From contig CM043796.1 of NCBI GenBank assembly GCA_023974075.1, positions 23,614,927 to 23,678,926 of the forward strand: a stretch of DNA of 64,000 nt. Direction: 5' to 3'. This document shows positions 22,128 to 35,120 of the stretch, in pieces. How positions within the stretch are numbered: position 1 is the first letter of the stretch; each line of letters starts with the position of its first letter. Source of the DNA: Chaenocephalus aceratus. Taxonomy: Eukaryota > Chordata > Actinopteri > Perciformes > Channichthyidae. The notes under the pieces are model-generated. The model made no database searches. It worked only from the letters and a program-made list of their open reading frames with translations, and was not told the DNA's origin. The position numbers and the translations under genes are program-made.

Positions 22128-25100
22128 ACGGCCTCGGACGGCCAGCGAGGCAGCCCGAGGCCTGAGCGAGGAACTTAGGGACGCTTTAAACGGGGCAGAA
22201 TCAGCCCTTGCAAAAACAGGGCTGGAAAAGAGCAAATAGAGCTAAATGAGGCATGGCTAAAATGCATGATCTGTTTGGTATTTTGAAAGAAAAACTTCAT
22301 AGACATGTTTTATATAGGTATGGCCCTACAATATAGTTTTCAAATATAGCATGATAGGTCCACTTTAAGATGGGGATTGGAGTCGCCACAACATCAACTA
22401 GAATTAAACTAAAAATGTACTAGACCTTTTTTGGTTTTAAAAACAAAAATATGGTTCATGAGTGCGAAAAAAACAGATGTTCAGAAAAGGTGATGAAAAT
22501 CACCAAATGAGATACAGCTGCAATTCATTTTAGAATTATATTTTGTCCTTTGCCACTTTGGAACATGATCACCAAAACGGTTCTATAGTCGTTTGTCACA
22601 AGCAAACAACTCTAGTGTTTATATAATTAAAACTACATTTACACATAATATATTAGGTTTCTTGTGTATTCATTACAGGTTAGATACAAAGAGGCACAAC
22701 AGCTGGCGAAGTGTGCCTCATGTTAAGTACTTTCGTGGGGAGGAGACATATTAAAATGCCAGTACCATATTGGTTGAGTGAGGAATGCATTTTTAACGTT
22801 GTTGCATGCTTTACCCTCATTTAACATGAATGATTATATCACAGGATGAAGTCACAAACTATTTGTCTAGAAGATACTTCATCATCAATTTCAATTAGCA
22901 TTACCCCAAGCCTGTGAGCTTGTTTCCACACTTGCCTCGCTGCATTATGCATGATGATGAACTGTTTTGTATAAATTAAATGAGGAAAGCATGATGCTGT
23001 GCTCTTATGTCGAATGATGAGGGAAATTATTAGAGAGAATGAGAAAATAAGAAAAAAATTAAACAGATGGAGAAAAGTAACTTTAGCATATCTTAATTGT
23101 TTATGAGTTTGTATATTCCTCTTAAATTAAATAAAAAACACAAGTGGCAGAATACAAAACACAACAATCCAAAGAAAAGGTGATGTTTTGTCCGACCAAT
23201 AGTTGAAAAAGCATGATATAAAGAAACAAAATATTTCGTATTTAAGAAGTAGGTATTTGCAAATATTTAGCAGTTTGAACAATAAATTGGTTATTAATTG
23301 CGACAATTATTTTTCAGTTTTGTCGATTAATGGACTCATTGTTTTAACTTCGAACCATTATTACAACAAGAAAAATAACGAACATGTTAACATCAATTTG
23401 TTATTAAAGAGCCTCCACGCGGTTTGGCAGTGCTCAGATTCCCAAATGTGGCTTTCTGCTGGAGGTATGAACAGCAATCTTCCAAAAATGTTTCCTCAAA
23501 ATAGTTTTTGATGATAGTGGTTGAGAGAGCTCGTAGTTGGGTATAGATTTGATGGCAGAAAAAAAATGTATCATATGACTCACATAATAAATTAAGCTTT
23601 TCATGTCCTGTTAGCATCTGCATACTGTTTCTCTTTAGTTGGTCACTCATCTCGACATAAAGGACATTGCTGTTGGCCTTTTGGCCGCGGGTCTTTTTGT
23701 TTCTTCCTGCTGGGTCAAAGTGCTCCAGATAGGGCCATGAATCATTTCAGTTCAGTTCAATGTCATTGAATGAAAAAAATACAGAAATGCCTTCCAATAC
23801 AAGTCAGTGCTTCAGCCTTGGCAACACCCCTCTGGACAGCTTACGACCCAACAAACAGTGAATTAAGTAAAACTTTACATATTAAAGTTTAAGTAAAAAC
23901 TATGTTGATTTAACCTTCTAAATACTTTTTCACATACAAATATTAAGGTCTGGATCTAATAGATTCTCCAAGTTTTTGTATTGCAACATAGCTGTCAACA
24001 TGGTCCACTTATTCTACCAATGAATAATCAGTAAAGCGTATCATCCGCAACCCTGTGGGCTGAGTGCTTATGAATCTCACCGCCTGTAGTTAAAAGCATT
24101 TCCTAAAGCAGGTGGTGTGCGACTTGATAGGGCTCTAACAACCCTCACTTGGTAACAATGTAGTAAATAGATGATGGCTTGTATGAGTATTATGTTTGGT
24201 AATAATATTGCTGTCCTCCTGCGGTGAGAGGACTTGTCTCTGAAGGCTTTAATAGCTCGCTACAGTACATACCTGACATTGTAGGAGTACAATTTGACTT
24301 AGCTGGTTAAATGTTTTACAGATGAAGTGTCATGTGAGGCGATCAAGCCTTTGGGCACTGATTAGTGTATATCATTTTTGTTTGCATCCAAACTCCTTAG
24401 CTTGCCTAGCACTAGCATTACTCAAGTATGAAACTTTATCGAGAAACGGTTCATTCTGGTTTCACACTGTACATTAACAGCGTTGTCCTTGGTGAAAGAA
24501 TGCTGTTTTTGGACGCATCCATTGCACCCAATGGATTACTTCATTTGTTTTACTTCCTGGTTCACATTTTTTTAACCAGATCTCATTGTGCTTCTCCCCT
24601 TCAATTATCCTAAACACTTTGTTCAATTTGTTGTTGATTGACTAAATTGCATTTAAAAATAAAAAGTTTAACGACAACTGATTATTGCACACTTTATAAT
24701 GTACTACATATCCTTTGTTTGTATTTTTAATTAATAGGAGCTTAGTCTATTTTAGTCTTTCTAACTTATTCTGTATATTTGATATTGTGTACTCTATTGA
24801 TACTCGATAGATATCTTTTTTTGCTTTGTTTTTAAATTGTAATACATGAACATGTGTCTCTTCACTTGCTGCTGTAAGAAAAATCCCCATTCAGGATCAA
24901 TCAAGTATGTAGTCTAGTTGTGTGGAATACATACAATTTGATTTTGTGGGATGAACACAAATGTGTCAATTACTCTTAGTACATACAGCTACAAACGGTT
25001 CATGTGAAAAGCCCATACTGATAAAAAAAACGTGTTTTCCCCAAAATACCATTTTAAAAAGACATCCAAGGAATAGCAGCTGTTGTTGATCATGCTGTTG

Positions 25101-25507
25101 CCAAGCCAACCAAAGGAGTAAGAAACCTGAAATATTAATTGACAGTCTGTGACAGTCTCAAAAGCTGCACAGTAGAAAGACAGTGAAGTGCAGGTAAAGT
25201 TTATTTTACTAAAAATAAAAAAATCAATGGTAGTTTTGTTTAGAGAGACAGGCTATTTTCTTCACAGCACATACAGCTCCTACACCTCCATCCAATAGGC
25301 CTCCTTGTTGTTATCAGGGATCAAAGAAATCTCTGTGGGTTGCTAGGATGTTGGCCACACACTTGTTGTCGGTCTTTTTCTGCATACCGTTTTATCCTAC
25401 CTTCCTTCCCATGTATTTTTCTAGCTTCCCGCTGCACTGCAGTAAGAAATGCACAACAGTATCTGCAAGCACTTTTGTTGGAACATTCAACAATATGTTT
25501 TGCATGC
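22128..25507. other. No gene; low-copy DNA with small repeat ends
   Basis: 'agcatgataggtccactttaa' at about 22350-22370 looks like the end of a TTAA-type fish repeat. 'tgctgctgtaagaaaaatcc...caggatcaatcaagtat' at 24868-24907 is a LINE/SINE-type 3' tail. No coding motif was found. Confidence 0.45.
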
Positions 25508-25896
25508 TTAAAGGTGGGGTAGGTAAGTTTGGGAAACCGGCTCGAGATACACTTTTTGTTATATTCCATGGAATGCTCTTAACATCCCGATAGCAATGAA
25601 TATCTTAAGTGCTTTGACAAAAAATTCATAACAAATGTCATTTGTGGAAGCCGTAGTACTGTAAAAAGCACGACCAATCATCTGAGCCGGCCCGGCTAAA
25701 ATACTGGATGGCCTCCCTGCCTGTCAGCCTTCCATCTGTGCACAAACTTATCTCGTGCCCTCATTGGTCATGTGCGCGATCGTGTGTGTTGGAGGAGGGG
25801 CCTCTGTAAGGAAGTGGCAGATTTGTTCCGGTTGTGTATTTTCAAATTATAGCGCACTCGAGCTGGTTTCTCCAAAATTACCTACCCCACATTTAA
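25508..25896 (-). mobile_element. TTAA-flanked MITE (family M1), copy 3, intact
   Basis: TTAA at 25508-25511 and 25893-25896 encloses AGGTGGGGTAGGTAAG...CCTACCCCACAT. The TIR of about 36 bp ends at the CTCGAG motif on both sides. The 389-bp copy is in reverse orientation to those at 2078 and 4087. It is the best reference for the family, which has no coding capacity. Confidence 0.92.
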
Positions 25897-26120
25897 GTGG
25901 CAAAAGACAGGTGTTTGCTGTAACTTATTACTATGAAGTAAATGTTGATTTCACAATGTAAAGTAAATACAATGATACAATGATTGCCATTTAGATTGGT
26001 TTTCATCAAACCTTGGGTTCACTATGTACTTTTATACAGCGGGTCCAATCTTCTGGGAAAATATATACTTAATTTATATTTATATGGCAACCATTGCGTA
26101 ACCAAAATCTCAATCAATCC

Positions 26121-26165
26121 ATCAAAATACTTTATTAATTCCCATGGGGAAATTTGGTTTCATGA
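26121..26165 (-). mobile_element. LINE/SINE 3' tail fragment
   Basis: 'ccatcaaaatactttattaattcccatggggaaatttgg' is the minus-strand form of the common fish tail 'aaatttcccc...ggattaataaagtat'. A similar tail ends the SINE at 57905. Confidence 0.6.
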
Positions 26166-26452
26166 CAGTTGCACCATATTAGAATACAAATAAATACTCA
26201 TATATATATAAACATAGGTTCAAGTAGAAATGTGAATTAAAGTCCTTGTAGTCACTGGACACAGCATCTGAGGCAAAGGGAAAAGACAGGGATGTCCTCC
26301 AAGGCACCAACCCTCTGAAGACTCAGGGTGAAGACATGATGAAGCACTCCGGGAAATCCTTGTCGGACCAAACAGTTCGGAAGCCATCAAAGGTAATGTT
26401 GGAAATGAAAGTGATGGAAATATTTCCCGAAAATGTCCTGAAGCGATCGATG

Positions 26453-26458
<6 letters not shown>

Positions 26459-26508
<50 letters not shown>
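26459..26508. repeat. (CA)n microsatellite
   Basis: An uninterrupted run of about 24-25 CA units. Confidence 0.97.
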
Positions 26509-26689
26509 GTGCAGTCATGTTTCCGAAATCTGTTTCTTCTTTTTTTGGTTTATCCCTGCACCTTACAGTATGTGTCTTTCTTCAGATCCTTCAACAGGTT
26601 CCAGTGGGTATAGCCATTATTCTGACCACCATGCTAGCTGACTTTAGAAGGATTTGCTTCTTTTGGTGTAAATAAGGCAGCCATACAGT

Positions 26690-27150
26690 TGGTTCGCAAA
26701 GAGTGGCGTAATGGGCAAAAAGCAGTAGTTCAATCAGGAGAGACGTGATGTATGAAATACATGTTTATTACCGGGACACATGGTATAAGAAAATGATGAT
26801 TGACAGATTACAACAATGAATTAACTGATGTTTGGAGATAAGGCCCCGGTTTGTAGGATGATCATTCGGGAGGGGAAAACCGCTCCGATGAACCCCCCCG
26901 GGGTCTAGACACTGGTGGTGGTGATAAGTGGTTCGGTCTGGTCTGAAGGAAGAAGGATTAGCTTGTCCCTGAATTAGGAGACAGGAGGCGAAGGGGTGGA
27001 GGAGGGTTGTGCGTTGACACCTGAAATGACAACTGACAGAGAGGGAAGAGCAGATTTAAAGGGGTTAGCAGGTGCGATGATTGGCTAGCTGGGGAGTAAC
27101 GCCCCTGATTACTTAATGGAAGAGGAGATTGAAGTGACGTCTAACACCAG
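26690..27150 (-). mobile_element. Possible solo-LTR-like unit
   Basis: Read on the minus strand, the segment has a GC-richer start, a 'tttaaat' box (about 27058), a transcribed-looking middle and 'ggtaataaacatg' as a possible polyadenylation signal (about 26770), in LTR order. Termini and a target duplication could not be fixed. It could instead be a fragment of another repeat. Confidence 0.3.
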
Positions 27151-27489
27151 GGGGTATTGGTCTTCCTCATTGAACTTGCGCTAAGCTTCATCTTAACAGC
27201 AAAAAAACAAAACAATAGTCTGTCTTTAAGAAGGTAGAGAATGACCGAAAGGGAAAAGTCCAAAGGCAACCGTTGATAACAAAATGCATTAATCTTGCAG
27301 TGTTGCCAGCTCATCTACAAAAAAGATTTCTAGCAAGCTCGCTCATTTGTATAATGGATGTGTTGGTTGTGTCGAGGGAGAAACATCCTTTGACACCCCT
27401 TTAAGAGCCATAGACTGCAATTACTCTGAGCAGCTCTTGGAGAAAATTACAACATAATGAGGAATGCACAGGAAACGTTGGCCGTTACC

Positions 27490-27564
27490 GTCTCCCTTGA
27501 AAAAGAGATCATTGATCTCAATGGGATTTTACCTGGATAAATAAAGGTTTGAATTGAATTGAAT
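27490..27564 (+). mobile_element. LINE 3' tail (copy-A family)
   Basis: 'tctcccttgaaaaagagatc', 'attgatctcaatgggatttt' and 'acctggataaataaaggttt' in order, then a short gaatt tandem. It is the same 3' tail as at 66-135, 60050-60115 and 62218-62290. Nothing of the coding region is attached, so this is a severely 5'-truncated insertion. Confidence 0.8.
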
Positions 27565-28679
27565 GTACATCTGAATTGGCTGATAATTGCGGTGTTGATT
27601 GCCATCAGTCTAACTGTAAAAAGATTATATTAGTTATTAACAGTCGGACTTGGATTTTTCATTGTGAGAAGAAGCAACAGGCAGGAAAAAAAAAATCCTC
27701 AATTATATATGACCTGAGTGTGGTTTTGTTGACATATAATGAAAGAATTGATCAGGGATCAGATCATGGACATGCAGTTTTTAGGTGTGTCTCACATCTT
27801 GGATGAAAAATAAAAAGACTGTGCTAAAACAAGAAGAGATGCACACAGTCCTTTAGTAATAAGTCTAGGGATAGATAGTTTAACAGCAGGTGAAGATGCT
27901 AAAAAAAAGAAGTTCCTGTCAAAGAAAGCGATATTAAAGATTATTTTTGTATGATTTAATTATACTCATTCAAAGATATTGTAATGAAGAGCTGAATAAC
28001 TTCAAAGCAGTTAGGCCATTTTTCCTAATCATTTTGTATTCCCTGGCACAGAAGGTGGATTTATTCATCATATAAACAACAAAACATGCTTATCGGGTAT
28101 CTATCAAATAGTTTTAACAGGTATGAGCTCAGTGCACGCCTGATACTAATATATATATATATCCTTTTTCTCTGTTGATCTGAATAAATGGAGTTGGTTC
28201 AATAAAATGTGAAAGGTACACTTAATGTAACAATAATAAATATGAAATCTGTTTAATATATTTTTTGTTGTATTTCTCCAGTAGGCCTACCGAGAACAAT
28301 ACCGATAAAGTCGGAGCTTATCGATACCACGGTCTTTACAAATGTAGCCCCGGGGCCCGTTTAATACTGGGTACCCATCCCTATGGAAGCCTGTATAGAA
28401 GTTGATATAATGGATTATTTGTCCATAACATGGTAGGAAATGGTGAAAAATGTAATATTAAAGAGTTCTTGTTTTGTTTTCAATCAAAAGTGCATAACAC
28501 AAAGGTTTTGAAAAAGCTGTTCCAACTTGCTTTTGAAATCTTTAATCTAAATAACTTAAATGTTTACAATAAACAACACTTTTACCAAGTCTACCCTTAA
28601 ATAAACCTGTGACAGCATCATACTAACTGTGTACTGATCAAAAATCTGGCAAATATAAACTAGCATGCATACGTTTATG
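27565..28679. other. No gene
   Basis: AT-rich sequence. A short TA run lies at about 28150-28162. No coding motif was found. Confidence 0.45.
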
Positions 28680-29085
28680 TAGATTCACAACTACCCGCTC
28701 CTGCCGCCACTGCGTCAGGCCGTTGTGTCCTTGGGCAAGACACTTCACCCGGATTTGCTCCTGTGGGTATTGTCCACAGTACATGTATAATACCAATGCG
28801 TACTTGTAAAAGGGCCTCGATGACCTCGAGGCGTGAAGAGGGACGGTGTGGCGCAGTGCGCTGTGCAATGATCATCAGATCAAGGGGTGAAACCCGCCGC
28901 TGCTGCGTCTGTAAAGCCGGTGTGGTCCTTGGGCAAGACACTTCACCTGAACTTGCTCCTGTGGGTATTGTCCACGGTACATGACCATTGCATGTATGTG
29001 TAATGTGTATTTGTGAAGCGCTTTGTGCATCTGGAAAAGCGCTATAATAAATATAAGGATTATTATTATTTATTATTTATTAAAT
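28680..29085 (+). mobile_element. tRNA-derived SINE, partial dimer
   Basis: A full unit starts near 28828 with a tRNA-like head. Its A box is TGGCGCAGTGCG and its B-box-like segment is gggtgaaaccc. A body with 'ccttgggcaagacacttcacc' and 'gctcctgtgggtattgtcca' follows, then an L2-type tail hairpin 'aagcgctttgtgcatctgg' + 'aaaagcgctataataaat' and ATT repeats. A headless second unit with the same body lies just upstream at about 28705-28800. An RNA polymerase III promoter is implied by the boxes. Confidence 0.82.
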
Positions 29086-30322
29086 CTTTGTCTACGCACA
29101 AAGACAGAAGTGTATGAACGCATTATTTTTCTTCACATTAACCAAGACGCATGTATGTCTGATTATACTTTATGAGTCTCAATCATTGGGGAACAAACGC
29201 CTCATTTTGATTCCACAGTGAGACTTAAATGGATGAAATGACCTCGAACGCACTCTACTCTATCTGTCAATGAGAAGAATAGAGAAGAAGCAGCGCAATT
29301 TCACTGATTGCATTGCATCGGCGAGGAACAGCTATCATAACGCACAGCTGTGGCTTTTTTATAGTGCCCATACTCTGAAGTCATCACATGTCCCAGCTTG
29401 GTAATAACACTCCGTCCTCATCATTAAATGTCAAAATATGATTTATGATTCATATTGAAACAGACGTTACAAAGTGCTTCACAAATCATGATAGAGTCAA
29501 AATATTATAACAGGGAAATGATAGCTCAATGTCAGTTGTTGTATGGGAAGTGGCGTACGCATAGTTTTGGTGCATTTGGTTAGCCTCCTGATGATGGTTT
29601 ACTAAAATGCAAACATGCTTCGGTCATCTTTTCACCCTTACCCTTCTGAAATAAACACATGCCCAATGCCTCTGACAGCCTCCTCATTCTAACACTTCAT
29701 GTGCATTTAGTCACGTACAGCCGTGATGTCCAATCATATCCATAGAGGGCGAAGAGTGAGCAGGCTTTTATACCAGCCAATCATTTGAGGCACCTGCTGA
29801 TGTCAATGACTGAAGAACTTTCAGTAATGAGGCTATGCACCCATTTTAACATTTCACCTCTTTCCAGCATTCCTCAGAAGACGGAGTACAGTAAACAACT
29901 AGGCTGCAGTGATTGATCCTGTTCACTGATGATTTAATCAATTAACAGCTCATGAAAGCTTTTTTCATTTTCTGTCATTTTCAAGTACTTAATTTCCAGG
30001 AAAGGGAGGTTTATATAGATTATTACTTTAAAACCATCAAGAGCTCCTCTTATATTTGTAGTGCCGACTCCATGTGTGTGCTTGCATCAAAACCCTTGAG
30101 GGTGTTTCATAGAGACTGGCGTATTCCCCTTGTATAAAAGGCTCTGTGTAACACATAACTGTGCATTCACAATACTACCACTGGTCCTCACAAAGGTATT
30201 GGGCTAATAATCTTTTTTGCCAGAGATCTCACTATTCCCAATTTGCAAAGATGGAAGGTAGGGTTTAAATGTCCCTTTCGTTTTGTCTCCCCTCCTTCCC
30301 CCCCGGCTCTGCTCTCACTCCA
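29086..30322. other. No gene
   Basis: No repeat shared with the window and no coding motif. Confidence 0.45.
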
Positions 30323-30535
30323 TCACTCAAGCAGCTCAGTCAGTAGATTCTTCGGCTCTGGGCCGGCTGCCAGCATCACTGTGAACAGGTGCTGCCAATT
30401 GTAAGACTTAAGGACAGACTGCAAAATGTAGGTAGAATGTGCAGTGTTCAAGTAAGGGCCCCAGTTAGGACATTCCATTAGATGTTCGTGAGTTTTGTTA
30501 ATTTTAGAACAACACATATTACAATCCTCAAGAAC
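30323..30535 (-). CDS. Possible terminal coding exon or retroelement fragment, unidentified
   Basis: The last half of a 143-codon minus-strand frame. From about 30535 it reads VLEDCNMC, KINKTHEHLMECPNW, STYILQSVLKSYNW and AAGPEPKNLLTELLE-stop. The part upstream (30536-30754) is hydrophobic and AT-rich and looks like random translation. C-x2-C-x9-H-x3-C resembles a small zinc knuckle, as found at the C-terminus of some LINE ORF2 proteins, but the residues after it fit no LINE that I know. 'aaccaacag' just upstream could serve as an acceptor, without a good pyrimidine tract. Composition is less AT-rich than the flanks. It could be a host exon, an old retroelement or chance. Confidence 0.25.
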   Translation of the reverse strand, partial: VLEDCNMCCSKINKTHEHLMECPNWGPYLNTAHSTYILQSVLKSYNWQHLFTVMLAAGPEPKNLLTELLE

Positions 30536-30754
30536 TCTGTTGGTTGATGCCTTGTCCACTACCTCCATGGAATCAAGGTGTACTAACTGTTGTTGTAACA
30601 CCCATTGAGTGTTTATAAAAAGCCCATAACATGATACAAAAAAAAGATGAGTAGTAAGAAAATACAATAAAAATGTCAAAAAAGTAAACACTTCCTTCAC
30701 AGTCAAATGTATTTGATGGTTAATCAAAATGATGCAGATTATGAGATTAGGCAA

Positions 30755-32163
30755 AGATATTTAGTCTAATCAAATAAAAAAATCTGTCTATAAACTATGT
30801 CATAAATCCCATATTTCATTGTATAGCTTAAGTTTAATTAAGAGGTCATTCAAAATTCAGGCTTCAATGTCATTTTACGCAGAGATTTCTTTTAAAAACT
30901 TGACAAACTATGTTTTTTTAATATATATATTGTTATTTACTGGCAAAAATAAGCTTGGATGCATTTTCTCGTGTGTCACTGTAATTTCAGAAAGATTGGA
31001 GGTAGAAGTTTAGGGCCATTCTGTTGACCTCAAATCAGTCGCTGACATGATTGAATTAAGGTTGAATGGAATCACTTGTACAGTATAGCGCTTGTCTAGT
31101 ATTTGAAGCCACTGAACGCTTTTACAAGTCAGCAATTCACACACATTCATACAAAGGCAAAAAGCTATGATAAAAGGAGCCTTTCTTCTCAGAGATAAAC
31201 ATTCACTCGTATACCTTGGGACTACGCCATTGGGAGCGATTGTTTTTTTTTTAGTATCTTTCCAAGGGATACTTCGACATATTGATGCCATGTTTTTGTA
31301 ACATCAAGCTTTATGTCCGATGTGGCAAACAACTGGCAGTATTTTCAATAGTCTGAAACAATGCTAACCATCTCTGCTACCCTCAACAAAGACACCAGAT
31401 AGATTGTACAAAATGCTCTTATAAGTCAGGTTGGGAAACTGGTAACACGTATGCACACCAGTTTATAGTAGCCTATAACTGTTGGTTTCAGACAGACTGA
31501 ACTGGCCATCAGAGCCCCCTCTTATCATTCTGCTGGGATAAGCAGTTCAAAGAGACTGTCTAAGGAGCCTGTCTAAAGAAACAGGAAGGGGCCACACGGG
31601 CAGAGCGAGGTCTCCAAACGGACGGGGATTTCAAAAAGACGATTGTAATCCCTTAGAAGATAGTGATCTCAAACGTTGGTGCATCAGTCAGAGGTCACAG
31701 CACACTGTGTTTGTTGTAATGCTCACATTCCCACAAGAGGATTCAGTGGAGGAAGCTTATGTTGTGCAAAGTTACAGCTTAGGGGCAGGAAAAGGTGCTG
31801 TAAAGGGAGGTTCTCTCTGTGGTTGTAAGTTGCAGGGATGCTGGGATTCCAAGTTGAGTGTTGTGGGCGTAATTCAGTGGTGTCTTCTTGGATGATGATA
31901 TTTTTGTATCTGTGCGTTCATGAGCTTTACGTCGTAATGTGAAAACAACATGAACGCTACACTCTACAACACAAACTTCAGAACAAAATCTATTTTTTTT
32001 TAGTTGTGCAATTCCCATTCAAAGCTGGCCTGTTCAGAACTGGCCTATTGATTGGTGTACAGTATGAATGTGTATAGATTTCTCAAGAACACTACACTTC
32101 TTTGGATCTTAAGAATACACTTGCACTTTTCAGTTAAATTTACTTGAAATAAATTCAAAAATT
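30755..32163. other. No gene
   Basis: AT-rich. No coding motif or repeat shared with the window was seen. Confidence 0.45.
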
Positions 32164-32795
32164 GTGGTCTTGTTCTCGAGTGAGGGAACAATGGAGCGTG
32201 AGATGGGCCGGAGAATCGGAGCAGCGGGAGCGGTACTGCAGTCGCTTTACCGCACCGTTGTGACGAAAAGGGAGCTGAGCCAGAAGGCAAAGCTCTCTGT
32301 CTTACCGGGCCAGTGTTCGTTCCTACCCTCACCTCTGGTCATGAAGGATGGGTCATGACCGAAAGAACGAGATCGCGGATACAAGCGGCCGAGATGGGTT
32401 TCCTCCCGCCGGGGTGGCTGGTGTCTCCCTTAGGGATAAGGTGAGAAGTTCAGTCATCAGGGAGGACGGAGTGAGCCGCTCGGAGTTGAGCCGCTCCTCC
32501 TTCGCGTCGAAAGGAGCCAGTTGAGGTGGTTCGGGCACCTAGTTAGGATGCCACCTGGGCGCCTCCCTAGGGAGGTGTTCCAGGCACGTCCAGCTGGAAG
32601 AGACCAAGGGGTAGACCTACGACCAGGTGGAGGATTATATCTCTTGGCTGGCCTGGGAGCGCCTTGGGATCCCCCAGTCAGAGCTGTTGATGTCGCCAGG
32701 GAAAAGAAAGTTTGGGGCTCTCTGCTGGGAACTGCTACCCCCCGCGACCCGACCACGGATAAGCGGGGAGAAGATGTAGATGAATATCAAAATTA
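32164..32795 (+). mobile_element. Rex3-type (RTE clade) LINE, 5'-truncated 3' end
   Basis: A GC-rich plus-strand segment encoding, across broken frames, the last part of a Rex3 ORF2 and ending in its characteristic 'gataagcggggagaagatgt' tail. Rex3 is an RTE-clade LINE widespread in teleosts, so this is also a taxonomic marker. The 5' end at about 32164 is truncated within ORF2. The abrupt rise in G+C against both flanks supports an insertion. Confidence 0.88.
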
Positions 32796-32796
32796 A
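32173..32796 (+). pseudogene. Rex3 ORF2 C-terminal domain, frameshifted
   Basis: Successive plus-strand frames read GTMEREMGRRIGAAGAV-LQSLYRTVVTKRELSQKAKL (32190-32300), MTERTRSRIQAAEMGFL (from about 32357), and, from 32521, LRWFGHLVRMPPGRLPREVF with ARPAGRDQG. 'R-W-F-G-H-x-x-R-M' followed by a Pro/Gly-rich end is typical for the region after the RT in Rex3/RTE proteins. RT catalytic motifs are not included. At least two frameshifts separate the pieces, so no protein is expected. Confidence 0.82.
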
Positions 32797-34320
32797 CTCA
32801 GCAAATCTTATATATGAAAGGTTGGGTTTTAAAAGAGGTACTTTAACATATCCCATAGGGATGGAAACGTTTGGAATAGGCTGCCCGAGAACATGAATTA
32901 TTTATTATTGTATGATTCCGGCTTCTTTAAAACCAGGTTCCTCTTTGATGCATATTTATCATTTTGTTACAAACAGCACACTTCAAACCAACAAACTCCA
33001 ATTGTGTGGCCCTTAGCCATCCATCGCTGAGTAAAAGCTATGATCCCAATGTAAGTATATGGAGTACAAAATAGCATAAACCACATTTTACAGAAACTTT
33101 ATGGGAGAAAATGTGACATATGGTTGCAATTTCACAGTTTGCGGGTGCCTCTTACAAGCAGCACTTGTTGACAGAGCTAAGGAAAGTGAATAATCTTCAA
33201 TCTTCTCACAGGGCCAGCTCAACAATCTCTATTGACTCTCAATTTGGGAGCAAATTCGGTTAGTTTGAGTAATATGACAAGATGGATAAGTGGATGGCTG
33301 ATGTAGTGGGAGCAGTGTTGAATGTTCCAGTCCCCGAACACGGCGATGCTTTTAAAATGACAGGATTTTTTGGAAGAAGAATCCAATATTGCCGTCACTG
33401 GCAGTTTATCAAACCCTGTTACCACTGTGGTCAAGTGAATTAAACATGCGGTCTAATTCCGAGAATGCTGCAGCTGTATTGGTTTAAATCTTAAATTGAA
33501 CTGTTTGCCATTATTGATAATCTTGGTCAGATATTTATGTTATAAATAGATTGATACACGATGTAGTCACTCTACTTATCCCTTGCATACACAATGAATT
33601 TTCTGTTTTAGTTTTATTAAAAAGCAGCACTAGATCAAAAGATCTGACAGTTTATACACGGCCAATGTATTTTTGCGCAAAATAAAACTTAGGTTGTGTT
33701 CCCTTTTTTTCTACAAAATAAAGATACAGAAAATAATTACTTCTTGAAGGCCAAATTACAGTTTACAAAAACTTTTTAAACAAGTTTTTATTTTTGTAAC
33801 GGTGGAAAAAATTACTCCCACTTGAGATGAACTTTCAAAACTCTCCGCTGTTACAGAAATGACCTGTTCTTAACTTGTTTGCCCCTTTCTGATGTTTCAG
33901 GGAACCAGCACCTCTGAGGCATAAACTTAAGCGGGAATCTGCAAAATATGATATTTTTGTATTTGCTATAGTCATTGTGCCAACACTGGATAATGACTCG
34001 AGAGTGGAGACAGTAATTATTTAAGCTTTTGATATGACAAACTCAGCAATAGAGCAAAAGCTGCCCGACATCTTTAGTGCTCTTTAAAAAGTGGACATCT
34101 AACCCATTGGGTTTAACTTTGGGTGAGACAAAAACTGTCCAAAACCCAGACTCAACTTCTGCTGTGTCGGAAGCAGATTACCCAAATCTGATTTACTGTT
34201 GACCTTTAGCTGCTCTCTCTAATGTTCACTTGCTGTTCTACAGAATGCAAACCAATCCATGGAGACATTTAAAAAACAAAATAAACCATAAAAAATGGCA
34301 TGGCAATGTCAGCAAGTCCA

Positions 34321-34361
34321 GACAGAAACAACAACAACAAACAACAACAACAACAACAACT
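34321..34361. repeat. (CAA)n microsatellite
   Basis: A CAA tract with one interruption (caacaacaacaaacaacaac...). Confidence 0.9.
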
Positions 34362-34598
34362 GTGGAATTGATGGTTAGGAAACTTGGTGCTGTACCTATA
34401 TTCATGTATACATTAGCATTCATTTTGAATACTTGTTTGATCTCCTTACTTTCATCTTACGACAACATACTGTCAATATTTTTGGTTTCGGGGAAGAAAT
34501 GGGATGTGGCTGAAACAGCTTACGTTTTTTAAAAATGTACCTTAACATTAGATTATTTTTGGGAACATAAAGTCGGTGTAATAATTATGGATAATATC

Positions 34599-34640
34599 CG
34601 TCGTGCTTGAAGACAAAGCCGTCGTGCTTGAAGACAAAGC
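34599..34640. repeat. Perfect 21-bp tandem duplication
   Basis: cgtcgtgcttgaagacaaag + c occurs twice in direct succession without change. Confidence 0.95.
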
Positions 34641-35120
34641 CATACCACAGTGTCACTGACAGTGCATGTGGGAATGAAATATTAATACCATGTAATGTTG
34701 AAGTTAGTCCTGTGAGGGTTGGAAGATGATGAGACTTCAAATGTGCCACGTGCAAGATGCTTTTGTGCATCTAGAAATTCCCAGTGCAGGCTAGAAGAAG
34801 TGGATGAAAGGATGGAAACATAAACACTGCATGTTGTCAAGGATGGCTCAGTATATAAGAAAATATGTCAGTGTTAGACGCTGTCAAGCAGGAAGAAACT
34901 GGCAGACGAAGCATCTGTATGAACATAGCCTGTTCCATTTGATGCTAGATATAGCACTGTCTAGTTGCTATATCTATATAAGCTTTCGGTTGTCGTGGAT
35001 ACCATCTAATCTATACAGAATAATATGGCTAGAAAATTGTATTCTGTTTGTTACGGATGAGGGGTATGTGAAAGCATGCTTGTCATACTAAGGGAGTTAA
35101 GTATGTTTAAGTGAAGACAA

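Larger units (their letters stand above)
32797..35120. other. No gene
   Basis: AT-rich and without coding motifs. It contains only the simple repeats listed at 34321 and 34599. Confidence 0.5.

Noticed and set aside
21955..22239. ORFs of 83-94 codons on both strands
   Set aside because: They cross the right tip of the foldback element into the host element and show no motif.
26220..26641. ORFs on both strands around 26460
   Set aside because: They are driven by the CA/TG microsatellite (His-Thr and Cys-Val runs).
32521..32796. Stand-alone gene of 91 codons
   Set aside because: It is the C-terminal part of a Rex3 ORF2 and ends in the LINE tail.
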